Positions 43,590 through 54,508 of a stretch of DNA of 64,000 nucleotides are shown piece after piece. A program made the translations under genes and the position numbers. Each line of letters begins with the position of its first letter. Position 1 is the stretch's first letter. The stretch spans positions 3,596,001 through 3,660,000 of the forward strand of contig ML058387.1 in the NCBI GenBank assembly GCA_003013855.2, in the 5' to 3' direction. The notes under the pieces were generated by a model, which saw nothing but the letters and a program-made list of their open reading frames with translations, ran no database searches and was not told where the DNA came from. Source of the DNA: Liriodendron chinense. Lineage: Eukaryota; Streptophyta; Magnoliopsida; Magnoliales; Magnoliaceae.

Positions 43590-44052
43590 AGGTCAAGCCT
43601 GTGTGGGCCCCACTGTGATGTTTATCATACATCAACCCCATCAGTCGGATGCACCATTTCATGTGGGGGTAAGAGCATAAAAATCAGTTCAATCCATAAC
43701 TTAGGTGGGCCACAACACAGACAACAATGTAGAGTGGTTACACTCCCATTGAAACCATTATGATCATTTATAGGGCCCACTGAGATGTGGTTCGGAAATC
43801 CAAACCATTTATCATGTGTGTCCCACTTGGGTGAGCAGTTCCAAAAAGTTTCAGCCGCATCCATAACTCAAGTAGCCCCTGATAAGTGATTTTAGATATT
43901 TTAGGCATGATTTCATACTGTTTCAGATGGTATAGCCCACTAGAGGTTTGGATTTGGCTGATTTTTAACTTATCCTAGCCAATAGGGGACCCACGAAATG
44001 CACGGTGCGGATGTCCGATATACATCACGGTGGGGCCCACACAGCTCGACCT
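43590..44052. mobile_element. Foldback MITE, about 460 bp
   Basis: Left end 'ggtcaagcctgtgtgggccc cactgtgatg' pairs with right end 'catcacggtggggcccacac agctcgacc'. No coding sequence. Confidence 0.65.
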
Positions 44053-44887
44053 CATGGGAACTTCCCGTAAGGTTGAAGAGGAGATATATGGAGCTTTTTT
44101 GTTTTTTTTTTTCATGGGCTGCCAATTACAACTGTCAGACGATGGAAAAAATCTGATAATCTTTATTAGGCCCATCAGCGTTTCCTAGATGGCCATTAGC
44201 CCTTGTTCTACCCCTATAGCTCTCTAACATTTTTTGTATGGAATAAGAAATTATAATATCCTAAGCAGTGTCCTTCTTGTGAGTCCGTCACATCCACTTC
44301 TTCCATCAGGTGCAGCCTCTCATGTTTACCATACATTCAGAAAATCATCCTAAGAAGTTTCAATAGTGGCCGTTCAATCTCTACTGTTTTCCATGGTGTG
44401 GTCCACTTGAGCTTTGGATTGTAATAATACTCACACGTCCTAAACTGAGCTGGCAAAATGGATGGACGGCATGGATAAAATGCATACACCACAGTGGCCC
44501 CAAGGTTGGGCCATGTCGTGAGACCTGACATCCCTGTGGTCAGTGATGCAATCCATGGATTTTTAGTGGGGCCAATGTGATGTGTACGTGAAATCAACTC
44601 ACACCATTAGGTGCCTATTCGTACATTAGAAATTGACCTGTGATTCAGATGGGCTACACCAAAGGAAACAGTTATGATACAGACATCTATTGTAGATTTT
44701 TTATGGAGCTAATCCAATAATTGGATGTAAAAAAAGAAGAAGACATTAGACCTAAAAGTGAGGACAATATGTGATTCAGGTGGGCTACATCGATTTAAGT
44801 GAAACAGTTTGGAGGGTGGGGCCCTGTATACTGTTTTCAATTGTATATTCCACCTAAATCATAAAAGAGTGATATTTGAGGGACAGC
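44053..44887. mobile_element. Partial family B MITE and associated dispersed repeat
   Basis: 44380-44530 matches the right half of the element at 42086-42546 ('ttccatggtgtggtccacttgagctttgg', 'ggatggacggcatggataa'), and 44560-44800 matches the sequence that follows that element. The pair is therefore a copy of a larger unit of about 750 bp with its left part missing. Confidence 0.55.
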
Positions 44888-45355
44888 TTAGTGGGGGTTA
44901 CCCCCACCGTGTGGCCATGGATCATATTTTGTGCATCGTCCATATGCTTCTCCAGACCATTTTAGGTTGGGGTTCCAAAAATTATGTAGATCCAAATCTC
45001 AGGTGGACCATACCACTGGGAAACAGTGGTGATTGAGTGCCCCACCATTAAAAACTCCAAAGACCCTATCATAAGGTTTTAGTAATGTTTATTTTCAATC
45101 CAACCTCTTGATAATGTCAAGAAGATCTGGATGAAGGGGAAATATAAATATCAGCTTGATCCAAAACTTTTGTGGCCCATAAAAAGTTTTTAATGGTCAT
45201 TAATCACTGTTTCTAGCGGTATGGTCCACCTGAGATTTGGATCACCTTAGGGTTTGGTATCATGTCCTAAAATGATATCTAAAAATAGATGGATGGCATA
45301 GATATATAAAAAATATATCAAAATGGCCCCGTACGTTTAGGGTAACACCCACTAA
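44888..45355. mobile_element. MITE family A, copy 2 (468 bp, complete)
   Basis: Inverted ends TTAGTGGGGGTTACCC (44888-44903) and GGGTAACACCCACTAA (45340-45355). The internal text follows copy 1 closely ('aaacagtggtgattgagtgc', 'cccataaaaagtttttaatgg'). Just outside the right end 'aaggtaacagctaatccactc' matches the outer word seen beside the left ends of the other copies. Confidence 0.8.
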
Positions 45356-46197
45356 ATTGTTCCTAAGGTAACAGCTAATCCACTCTCAATATTTACCTAA
45401 GCGTAAAATTAAGTAGGGATCATATTAGGTTTTGAAAACACATCAAGTTAGGACCATATAGAATTTGGTTTTCGGTTATGCGTGAGTTCTTATAGGGGTA
45501 AATTTGACTTTTCACCGTTGTCCATACTATCATAATTTTTGGTCCCATGTAGTATGTGTATGACATCAAATATGTCTAACATATGCACCCTATCATGATG
45601 ATCGCATGGACCAAAAATCTTACTAATTGAATCACAAAATGGGCTGCATGTCATGAGGTTTGAATGCCTTTAATATAAGGTATTTTTGGCTCATCTGATC
45701 ACCATGGTGGGGTGTGCACCTGGGATGTCATACAACTACTACGTGGGCCCACAATCCTCGACTTTATCCCTTTTGTAAAGAATAAATAATGATTGACGGC
45801 ATTTTAGTATTTTTTACCTCTCACAAAGCACGTTATGGAAATTTAGATTAGGGAAGGCATTATTTGGTAAGAGGGCTTTGCCTTAAAAATCGTATTTGAT
45901 ATTTTTTAATAGTAATTATCTTTTTATTTCAATTTTAGTTAACAAGAAGATTATACTTCTAGTTTCAATTATAAATTCCTGAAGTTTCGTGAGCCTGATT
46001 TAGTAGTATATGCTAAAGCTCGATTGGATTTGAGCTGTACTATTAATTTACTTTGCTCTTGAGTACTTTTGTAATGGAAATGTAATCTTTTCCATGGTCC
46101 CTTTATCTAATTTCATTTTTTTTTTTTCATTTTTTTTTTCAGCTCTAAGGAAACAGAGTTGCATAATCTTGAGTGAGTAATATTGAGAAGGAAATAC
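45356..46197. other. Upstream region of the F-box gene
   Basis: No coding domain. A 'tttttttttcag' sequence ending at 46142 is a strong splice acceptor just before the F-box leader, so the gene probably has a 5' UTR intron here. Part of this stretch is the dispersed repeat seen at 42.8 kb. Confidence 0.4.
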
Positions 46198-46883
46198 ATG
46201 GCTGACTGGTCCCAACTTCGAAGTGAACTGTTACGTACAATTGCTGAATTTCTAACTGCCAATAGGGATTATCCGGCATTTCGTGCCACCTGCAAGTCAT
46301 GGCGATCAGCCATAGAGGAAATGACTCTCCATTACCCTTACCAGCTACCACTGTTAGTGCTTCCATATGACAAGAATGCCAAGACCTACAGTGCCTTTAG
46401 TCTCTCTGATGACAAGATATTTTACTTTAAGTTATCAGAGGCACACAGTCTAAGGTACTGTGGTTCTTCCAATGGTTGGCTGATTATAGTAGATAAGAAC
46501 CCTGCCATTCGTTTATTGAATCCATTTACCAAAGTGCAGATCGAACTTCCTCCCATAACAACGTTTTCAGAAGTATTAGGGTTTGACAAATCCAGAGTGG
46601 GTGCGGAGTACACTGTCCAGTGTAAAATAAATGGTGAGGTAGAAACCTCAGACTCGGAATAGATAAGAAACTTCTTCATCAAGAAGGTTGTGGTATCCTC
46701 AGATCCTACCTCGAACCCCAGCTATGTTGTTATGGCCATTCATGGAAAGCGTAAAAAATTGGCTTTCTGTAGACATGGGTCCAAGGAGTGGACCATAATT
46801 GAAAAGAGATGGTTTCCTTATCATGACATAGTGCATTATAAAGAACATTTCTATGTGGTAGATTGTAATGGAAGAGTTGGAAC
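46198..46883 (+). pseudogene. F-box / DUF295 (KIB1-4 beta-propeller) protein, 5' part; nonsense codon and copia insertion
   Basis: From ATG 46198 the protein begins MADWSQLRSELLRTIAEFL with a short F-box (LLRTIAEFL..FRATCKSWRSAI, residues 1-40), which would bind Skp1/ASK in an SCF ubiquitin ligase. KIB-type sequence follows: SSNGWLIIVDKNPAIRLLNP and FTKVQIELPPI (residues ~80-120). A TAG at 46660-46662 interrupts the frame, which then continues unbroken (IRNFFIKKVVVSSD, KKLAFCRHGSKEWTII, FYVVDCNGRV). At 46883 the coding sequence is cut by the copia LTR and resumes at 54509. The start fits: the upstream ATG context is poor and the F-box sits right at the N-terminus as usual. Two independent lesions make it a pseudogene in this assembly. 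Confidence 0.85.
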
Positions 46884-47347
46884 TGTGAAACTTACATATT
46901 GCGGAATAATCGGATCGTCTATGCATCAATAATGGAGATTCCAAACAGTAAGCTTAAAGCCATACCTGATTGGGAAGACATTCCTGATGCTGTCGTGTTG
47001 TCGAGAAGAACTTTTGCTCTTCCGCACCTTACACCTTTAGGAGAACCACTCAATGGGGACTAGGGTTTTCTCTTGTGTGTTGGTGAGGGGACCAAGACAT
47101 ATATTTATAGGAAAGAGGGCCAGAGAAGCTTACCCATCACACTTCTCTCCTCTAGGGTCTCCACACCGTAGGTTTCCATATCTGGCTTAATAACCGCGTA
47201 TAGGGAACACGGTTCAAGCGTCCCGCCCCAAACCTATTTGCAATGATCACAACTATAGTGGGGCCTACTGAATCGCTCAATCTGAATAATCCAACGATCA
47301 TGATCTAAACCGATGATCATGTGTGGCCCACTTAATGGAGTCTTACA
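46884..47347 (-). repeat. Copia 3' LTR
   Basis: Begins TGTGAAACTTACATATTGC and ends GGAGTCTTACA as written on +; on the minus strand it is TGTAAGACTCC...TTTCACA. It contains a minus-strand TATAAATA near 47099-47109. Just right of it, 'ttctctcacttgg' is the complement of a purine-rich tract (CCAAGTGAGAGAA), the polypurine tract. Confidence 0.9.
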
Positions 47348-47934
47348 TTCTCTCACTTGGGCTACACTGATCTCTGAAATAAGACAAAACATTTTATTTT
47401 ATTTTGTGAAAAAATAATTTTATAAAACATGTTTGTTTCAAAAGTTCCTAATGGGCGCCCTACTGATTTCAAAACAATACCGTTGGATAATTATGAGCAA
47501 CGCTTGTCAGATCCGGTCCATCAAGACCACTGATATTGAATTGTGGTAGTCAACACAACATTTAATATTTTCGAAGTGTGACGAATCACAATCACAGATA
47601 CCAATAGCCTTAACGACATGGATCAATGATATGGGGTGTGGTATGAAGATTACACGTCTTATGTGATCATACGTGTTTATCTTAGAGTGGTCCTACTGAA
47701 CGTGTCTCCAAGACACAAACCAAAGTCTTGCTTACTCAAAGCTAAATGTGCACACTGAAGGAGAAGCAAGATATAGACTGAAAAACAGAATCATCAATGC
47801 ATAAAAGATATCTCTAAATAATGTCTGGACATAATTGGATCATATATGAAAACTCCCACTACTGAAATACATCCTTTGGATCAACAACTCCCATAGACGT
47901 CACATGCTCCTTAAAGAGCGTGATAAGAAGGCCT
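47348..47934. other. Copia interior between RNase H and the 3' LTR
   Basis: No coding domain recognised; 3' untranslated part of the element. Confidence 0.6.
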
Positions 47935-48651
47935 TTAGTGAGAGGATCCACTATCATCAGCCTTGTGCCAATGAGTTCCACAGACACTTAACGATTCTGA
48001 ACTCTCTCCTTCACAACAAGATATTTGATGTACAATGTGCTTTGACCTCGATGAATGCTTGTTGTTGTTGGAGAAGTTAACTGCAGCTGAACTATCACAA
48101 TAGATTTTCAATGGTTTCGGGATCATCTACACAACTCGTAAACCAGAGAAAAAACTCTGAAGCCAGACCGCTTGATTCGTGGCTTTATGACAAGCTACAT
48201 ACTTTGCTTCCATGGTAGATGATGCCGTAATCGACTATTTCACGCTCTTCCATGATACGGCTCCAGCAACCATCATGAATACATAGCCCGATGTGGACTT
48301 CTTGCTGTCGAGACAACCAGCAAAATCTGCATCTGTATATCCTACCAACTCCAAATGGTCGGATCTCTTGTATGTGAGTTCGAAGTCCTTTGTCCTTTGC
48401 AGGTAGCGCAACACTTTCTTTACAACTATCCAATGATTCATTCCTGGATTGTTAAGGTACCTGCCCAACATTCCAACCCCAAAAGCAATATCTGGACTCG
48501 TACAGACCTGAGCATACATGATGCTCCTTACTGCTGACGCATACGGAATAGCTTTCATCTTGTCCTTTTCTAGGTCATTCTTAGGACACTGAAATTGACC
48601 AAATTTGTCACCTTTTACAATAGGTGCTTGGCCAGGAGCACAACCTTGCAT
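47935..48651 (-). pseudogene. Copia RNase H domain, broken
   Basis: On the minus strand, 48651-48238 gives the segment after the RT with CTSPDIAFGVGMLGRYLNNP and HWIVVKKVLRYLQRTKDFEL, followed by the RNase H start LVGYTDADFAGCLDSKKSTS with its catalytic Asp. A frameshift near 48240 and stops follow; 48126-47935 gives the later Asp motif IYCDSSAAVNFSNN. RNase H removes the RNA strand during reverse transcription. Non-functional as it stands. Confidence 0.85.
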
Positions 48652-48687
48652 GCCAAACCTTTCGAGAACCCTATCAATATAATCCCT

Positions 48688-49497
48688 CTACGACAAGCCA
48701 AGTAATCCACGTGATCTGTCCCGGCTAATCTGAATGCCGATGACAAAGGAAGCATCACCAAGATCTTTCATCTCAAAATTTTGAGATAGAAATTTCTTAG
48801 TCTCACGCAACAATCCAATATCACTACTGGCCAATAAAATGTCGTCAACATACAAGACCAAAATGATAAACTTACTCCCACTGATTTTCACATATATGCA
48901 CTCATCCTCAGTGTTTTTAATGAAACCATATGAGGAAACAACTTCATGAAACTTTAGGTACCACTGTTGTGATGCCTGTTTCAACCCATGAATGGACTTC
49001 TTAAGTTTGCAGACCAGATGTTCTGAGCCTTTGACTTTAAAACCTTCTGGCTGCAACATATATACGTTCTCCATTAGATCTCCATTGAGAAACGCAGTTT
49101 TTACGTCCATTTGATGTAGCTCCAAATCCATATGAGCCACAAGAGCCATAATGATTCTAAATGAGTCTTTCTTAGATACAGGTGAGAAAGTCTCCTTAAA
49201 GTCAATGCCCTCACGCTGAGTGAAACCCTTTGCAACTAGCCTGGCCTTATACCTTTCGATATTGCCCTTAGAGTCCCATTTGGTTTTAAATACACATTTG
49301 CAACCAATCGGCCTAATCCCTTCAGGCAATTCAACAAGGTCCCAAACTTTGTTGTCCTTCATGGATTTCAATTCATCCTTCATGGCATCGAACCAATGAG
49401 AAGAATCCGTACTTTGTTCGACCTGTGAAAGGGATACAGGATCCTTTTCAACCCCCAATGTCAAACTCATGCTCTTGCAAATAGATGATGTAATCAT
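48688..49497 (-). pseudogene. Copia reverse transcriptase domain
   Basis: Open for 269 codons on the minus strand. Order: WFDAMKDELKSMKDNKVWDL, IGCKCVFKTKWDSKGNIERY, KARLVAKGFTQREGIDF, HQMDVKTAFLNGDL (first catalytic Asp) and FIILVLYVDDILLASSD with the YVDD active-site motif. These are the copia RT signatures. The frame ends at a stop (RGLLGLS) where the polyprotein should continue to RNase H, so one nonsense change separates the two. 49529-49777 upstream encodes the acidic, variable linker between integrase and RT. Confidence 0.9.
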
Positions 49498-50021
49498 CTG
49501 GTATTGTAGATCTTCTCTCTCTATGTGATCATCTTAATGGCTCATTATTTTGAATTGGGTTTTCCATTTCCTCATCAGTGGGTTGTATTTGAGGTTGTGC
49601 ATGGTCGTCTATAGGGATTTCAGGGTCCACTACTGGACGGACAACCATGCTACTCTGAATGATTATGGTGGGAATCACAATCCGCTCTTCCTCAAATACA
49701 ATATCTCTTAAATTTGTGCTCCCACTATCTTCAGTGTTCTCAATAAACCTAGCATTCCTAGTCTCAATGACTCTCATGAAATATGATGGACAATAAAATC
49801 TGAATCCTTTTGATCTTTCTGGGTATCCAATAAAGAAGCAACTAACAGTTCTAGGGTCAAGTTTTCTTTCATGCGGGTTATATGGTTTGGCTTCTACAGG
49901 ACAACCCTATATATGAAAATATCGTAGACTAGGCTTTCGCCCTGTCCACAATTCATATGGAGTTTTCATTACAGCCTTACTTGGGACCCTATTAAGGATA
50001 TGCACAGCCGTTTTCAACGCA

Positions 50022-50439
50022 TCACCCCACAAAGATTCTGGCAAACGTAGAATTACTAATCATAGATCGCACCATGTCCTTTAGGGTGCGATTACGCCTT
50101 TCTGCTACACCATTCTGCTCTGGAGTACCAGGCATAGGTGTACTGGGCGACGATGCCACAATCTTGTAGGTATCTAACGAATGGACCTGGATTACGCCCA
50201 GATTCGTCATACCTTCCGTAGTACTCACCACCACGGTCGGATCTAACGATTTTGATCTTTCTGTCGAGTTGATTCTCGACTTCAGCCTTATAGATCTTAA
50301 ATGTATCCAGGGCGTCTGATTTTTCATTAATAAGGTATAAGTACCTATAACGAGAATAGTCATCTATAAAAGTGATAAAATACTTCTGCCCATTCCAGGA
50401 TGCTGTAGGGAACGGTCCGCAGATGTCTGTATGAATCAC
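50022..50439 (-). pseudogene. Copia integrase core, frameshifted
   Basis: Minus strand from 50439: IHTDICGPFPTASWNGQKYF, FIDDYSRYRYLYLINEKSDA and IVRSDRGGEYYG hold the two Asp of the DDE triad. A frameshift near 50130 moves to another frame with PGTPEQNGVAERRNRTL, which carries the Glu. Integrase inserts the cDNA into the host genome. The break makes it inactive. The interval 49778-50021 (complement) continues the integrase C-terminal region with stops. Confidence 0.9.
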
Positions 50440-50450
50440 TTCTAAGAGTC

Positions 50451-51242
50451 CTACGCTCCTAGTGGCACCCTTTTTTTCCTTATTCTAGTCTGTTTACCTT
50501 TAATACAATCAATACAAACCCCAAAGTCTGAGAAGTCTAGGGAGTGAAGAATTCCTTCACGCACAAGCCTTTCCAATCTCTCATGAGAGATATGGCCTAA
50601 TCGCCTGTGCCATAGCATGGAGGAATTCTCACAATCTAAACTTCGTTTGATGCCTTTAGTGTTTCCATGTGAGGAGTTAATGCTGTATACATGTGAAACA
50701 TCCAAATCTAGCTGATAAAGCTTATTAACTAAAGTGTCAGAACTAATCACAACTGAATCATAGTAAATGCTTAATTTTCCATTTACAAATTTAAACTCAT
50801 AACCAAATTTGTCCAAACGAAAAATGGAAACCAAATTGTGCCTTATAGAAGGCACACAAACAGTATCTACTAGATCAAGAAAGTGTCTTGACGATAACCT
50901 AAGCCTACAAGCTCCAATAGCTTTCACGTTTACTCTAATGTCGTTCCCCATATAGACTGATCTCTCTGCATAAGTTGGCGTCCGGCTTTGGAGCATATCC
51001 TGCATGGAATTACAAATGTGAATAGTTGCACTAGAATCTATCCACCAGGAGTCTGTGGACATATCAGCTAAATTTGATTCAAAACAGACTAAAATATGGT
51101 CTTTACCCTTAGAAACGAGCCATGCTTTAAATTCTTCACAATCCTTCTTCTGATGACTATGCTTCTTGCAGAAGAAGCAGGCCATCATTAGGACCCTTCC
51201 TTTTCTTCTTAAATGTCTTTCCAAACTTAGGCTGATTGCCAC
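50451..51242 (-). pseudogene. Copia zinc knuckle, protease and gag-pre-integrase domain
   Basis: Minus strand: a CCHC-like zinc knuckle (CFFCKKHSHQKKDC), then WWIDSSATIHICN, the protease active site, where the usual DSG is DSS here, an unusual and possibly inactivating change. Then VCVPSIRHNLVSIFRLDKFG and the pre-integrase HHCC module (MLWHRRLGHISHERLERLV, CIDCIKGKQT). The domain ends at 50451, 12 bases before the integrase frame, by a frameshift. Confidence 0.85.
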
Positions 51243-51944
51243 CCGCAGGACCCGTAGAACTTTTCCCTGAAGTGTTCTTTCTTTTCTTATTTCCTTTTCG
51301 TCCTTGTCCAGATGTCACTAGGTGTGCACTTTGTGTCTTGCTCGACCTTCTGAGTTTCTCTTTCTCCCGAACGCACTGAGATATCAGTTCGTTCAATGTC
51401 CACTTTTCCTTTTGAGTATTATAGCTGATTTGGAATTGACTGAATTGTGGAGGGAGGGAGTTCAGAACCAAGAAAATCAGGAGTTCATCCTCAATCTTAA
51501 GGTCTAATGCGTGAATTTTAGCCACCACATCAGATAATCCACAATGTACTCCCTGATATTTCCTTGATCGTTATAGGTGGCTTAAGTCAATTTATGTAAA
51601 AGTGAACTCAGCTCAACTTTATCCGATTTCTGAAATTATTTTCCTATTTCAGTCAAGAAATCTTTAGCTTTCTTAGTGTCAGGCATGACACCCTGCATGG
51701 TCTCAGAAATCGAGTTCTTTATGATCTTGAGACACATCTTATTTGACTTGGTCCAGGCCTTGTAGTGAGCCTTTGCTGATTCCGTACTAGAGTCAATTGG
51801 AATAGAAGGCTCTACTTCCTCCAGGGCCAAGTCCAAGTCCATGCAACCAAGGACTATTTCAACGGACGACTTCCATTTGGAATAGTTGGACCCAGTAAGT
51901 AAAGGTATGGAATTGAATTGTGTTGGAATATTGGAAACAGTCAT
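51157..51944 (-). pseudogene. Copia gag (UBN2-type), frameshifted
   Basis: Minus strand from ATG 51942: MTVSNIPTQFNSIPLLTGSN, YSKWKSSVEIVLGCMDLDLA and a helical capsid segment to 51636. After a gap with stops (51529-51635), frame 51528-51157 gives LKIEDELLIFLVLNSLPPQF and a basic tail with KRKNTSGKSSTGPAGGN. This is the gag of plant copia elements. The break around 51530-51640 separates its halves. Confidence 0.85.
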
Positions 51945-54028
51945 AGCTGGACATTTAAAGCATAAAATTCACATTCATAAACAAGTCCCATATAACAATG
52001 CATAAACATAAACCGCAAATATCATGCATATATGTTCATTTGATTGATTTGGGCCTTCAATCAAATGACCCAGAATGATGATGGGCCATAATCATCAAAA
52101 TCTGACAAGAGCCTAGCGTATCATCACAATTCCTCCTTTGGGCAAAATTATAACATACATGAGGCTCTACTGAACATGAAGTTGATCTATGCTAGTGAAA
52201 TAAATCTAAGACGTCCATCACCTTTGGGTGAAATGAATCTCTCATACCCATATCACCATCACCAATCACTTCATTCCGCTCACATCCAACCAAACGATGA
52301 TACTTCTTTGTTCTGACCACCGCTCGCCTGGGTATGAACGCAACTGAATGCAATTCTATAATGGAGGTTTACTGAATTCCAAGTACAGAAGTCTAGAAGT
52401 ACAAGTCATTGCCAATTGAGGTCACTTTGGTGGCTAACACAATAAGCTTCAATCCCACTTCCAGACCCAAGGATTGCTACATGGTTCTGCCCACAACGAA
52501 CTATACTACAAAAGTTCTAATTCGGCCCAAAACACGGCTGATGTTGGTCACCTATAGGCTTAAACAACTTTAACTGAATGATGGTTGGATTATATTTAAT
52601 GGTCAACCTTGAATATCAACCATGAAGAATGGGTAATGGCCATATTTTAGGCCAAATTTGAACTTAATTATGAATAACCATCTTTATTAAATTACTTAGA
52701 CCAAGCAACAAGTAAAATCACCAACCGTCGATACTTTTATGAAGGTTTTATTAGATCCTAAATTATGGTCCAAGTATATAAATATAATGGTTTATTTCAT
52801 TTTGAACATTGGGCCCAAGTACCCAAAGTGGGCCCCTCAAAGTCCAAAAGAAGATCTGCAATAGGCCCAAGGTTGGGCCCAAAATTAGGCCTCAAAGAAG
52901 CCACTAAAAATTGGACTCGGGCCTAACTGGCGGGCTTGATCCATTAGACTGGGCCTATCGGGCCTGTCCTACTGGACTGGGCTGGTGGGCCTGGCTTGCT
53001 AGACTGGACCAAAGTCCAGCCCGTAGCCCAATCCCTTAAAATTGGCTATACGCCCAAAAATCAGCCCGTCATCTGAGAATGGAAATTTCCATTCTCGCCA
53101 GCACCATCACCATGTTCATCTTCCACCGCCGAAAACCCTAGCCGCCGCCATGAATCGGGCAGCAACACCATGGCCAGACGATACCCTGGCTTCGCTGCCC
53201 TTGCCGTCAGCCGTTGCCGAGAATGGCTGCCGATGGCGGCGCAAGCAGACTAGGGTCGTCGGACTCCTAATCGCGGGTGGTGCCGCGGCCGGAGAGCTCA
53301 CTGGCCATTAAAGCACAGGCCGCTGCCTTCTTCATCAGCACCGTCAATGGCGCCCGGCCCTAACTTCTGCTGAATCCGGCAATGGTGACAGCTGAGCTCG
53401 CCATCAGCCACCATCAGCGCCCAGCCCTGACTACTGCCGAATCCGGTAATGGTGACAGTCGAGCTCGCCATCAGCCACCGTCGTCCGCAGATGGGTTTGC
53501 TGCAGGAGCGTCCCCACAAAACCCATCGCATCCGATGATCGCAGCTGTCGGCCATTGCTACTGACAGCAGTGAAAACGGATCTGGGTTTTTTTTTTTTTT
53601 TAAATCTGTATGTCACGCTGGCCATAAACCCAACCGATGATAGTTGGCCCTAATATTCATGGCCACGGACAGTGACTGCGCAATGTGGGGCCATGGGCGG
53701 CAATAACAACGCTCGTGGCTACAAGGCTATGTCAGATTCCGTTGGTGTCTGGACAATCTGAAATCCGGTCACACAACGGATCTCAAGAGATTTCAAAAAA
53801 AATTTCTCCATGAACAATGCTGCCCCTAATAAGAAGACAATGACAGCCAACATCTCCCATCTCCAAACCATGGGTGTGTGGATCAGACGCCCAATCACAA
53901 CTTTGATTATGTCTGAATGAGCACCCATAAAAAATCCATCCAAATCCTGCGTCTGCAAAGTTAATGGGGATGGAGCTCAAGTTGGGAGAAAATTTATCAC
54001 TTTGGAATCCCCCAGATTAACGCATAGT
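51945..54028 (-). other. Unusually long copia leader with a GC-rich insert
   Basis: About 2.1 kb separates the primer-binding site from gag, much longer than usual. 52800-53035 is rich in 'gggccc' words. 53080-53580 is GC-rich and looks like a plant gene leader and N-terminus ('aaaccctagccgccgccatg', Ala/Pro/Arg coding on +). It contains a tandem repeat of about 66 bp (53369-53500, 'ctgaatccggcaatggtgac' ... 'ccatcagccaccatcagc'). T-run at 53588-53601. No family recognised. Confidence 0.5.
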
Positions 54029-54044
54029 TTGATCTGATACCAAC
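54029..54044 (-). promoter_or_regulatory. Copia primer-binding site (tRNA-Met type)
   Basis: The complement of 'gatctgataccaac' is GTTGGTATCAGATC, matching the TGGTATCAGAGC site that pairs with the 3' end of initiator tRNA-Met. It starts two bases inside the right LTR, fixing the element's orientation as minus. Confidence 0.85.
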
Positions 54045-54508
54045 TGTGAAACCTACATATTGCGGAATAATCGGATCGTCTATGCATCAATAATGGAGAT
54101 TCCATACAGTAAGCTTAAAGCCATACCTGATTGGGAAGACATTCCCGATGCCGTCGTGTTGTCGAGAAAAACTCTTGGTCTTCCGCACCTTACACCTTTA
54201 GGAGAACCACTCAATGGGGACTAGGGTTTTCTCTTGTGTGTTGGTGAGGGGACCAAGACATATATTTATAGGAAAGAGGGCCAGAGAAGCTTACCCATCA
54301 CACTTCTCTCCTCTAGGGTCTCCACACCGTAGGTCTCCATATCTGGCTTAATAACCGTGTATAGGGAACACGGTTCAAGAGTCCCACCCCAAACCTATTT
54401 GCAATGATCACAACTATAGTGGGGCCCACTGAATCGCTCAATCTGAATAATCCAACAGTCATGATCTAAACCGATGATCATGTTTGGCCCGCTTAATGGA
54501 GTCTTCCA
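54045..54508 (-). repeat. Copia 5' LTR
   Basis: 464 bp, as the other LTR. Minus-strand TATAAATA near 54260-54270 is the expected promoter. Outer end on + is GTCTTCCA where the other copy has GTCTTACA, so the terminal TG is mutated to TG-G. Confidence 0.9.

Larger units (their letters stand above)
46884..54508 (-). mobile_element. Ty1/copia LTR retrotransposon inserted in the F-box gene
   Basis: Two 464-bp LTRs (46884-47347 and 54045-54508) enclose a 6.7-kb interior coding gag, protease, integrase, reverse transcriptase and RNase H on the minus strand, the copia order (integrase before RT). The primer-binding site lies next to the right LTR and a purine tract next to the left LTR, both as expected for minus orientation. 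LTRs differ at about 17 of 464 positions (3.7%), so insertion is not recent. No matching 5-bp target duplication: left flank GGAAC, right flank TTTGC. Stops and frameshifts in pol make it non-autonomous. Confidence 0.9.

Noticed and set aside
42378..44597. Numerous 60-120 codon ORFs across the MITE cluster
   Set aside because: They read through foldback elements, change with each copy, and have no shared protein sequence.
53042..53311. 89-codon + ORF in the copia leader as a host gene
   Set aside because: Ends after 89 codons without a recognisable domain; kept only as a gene-like GC-rich segment. The minus ORFs over it are shadows.
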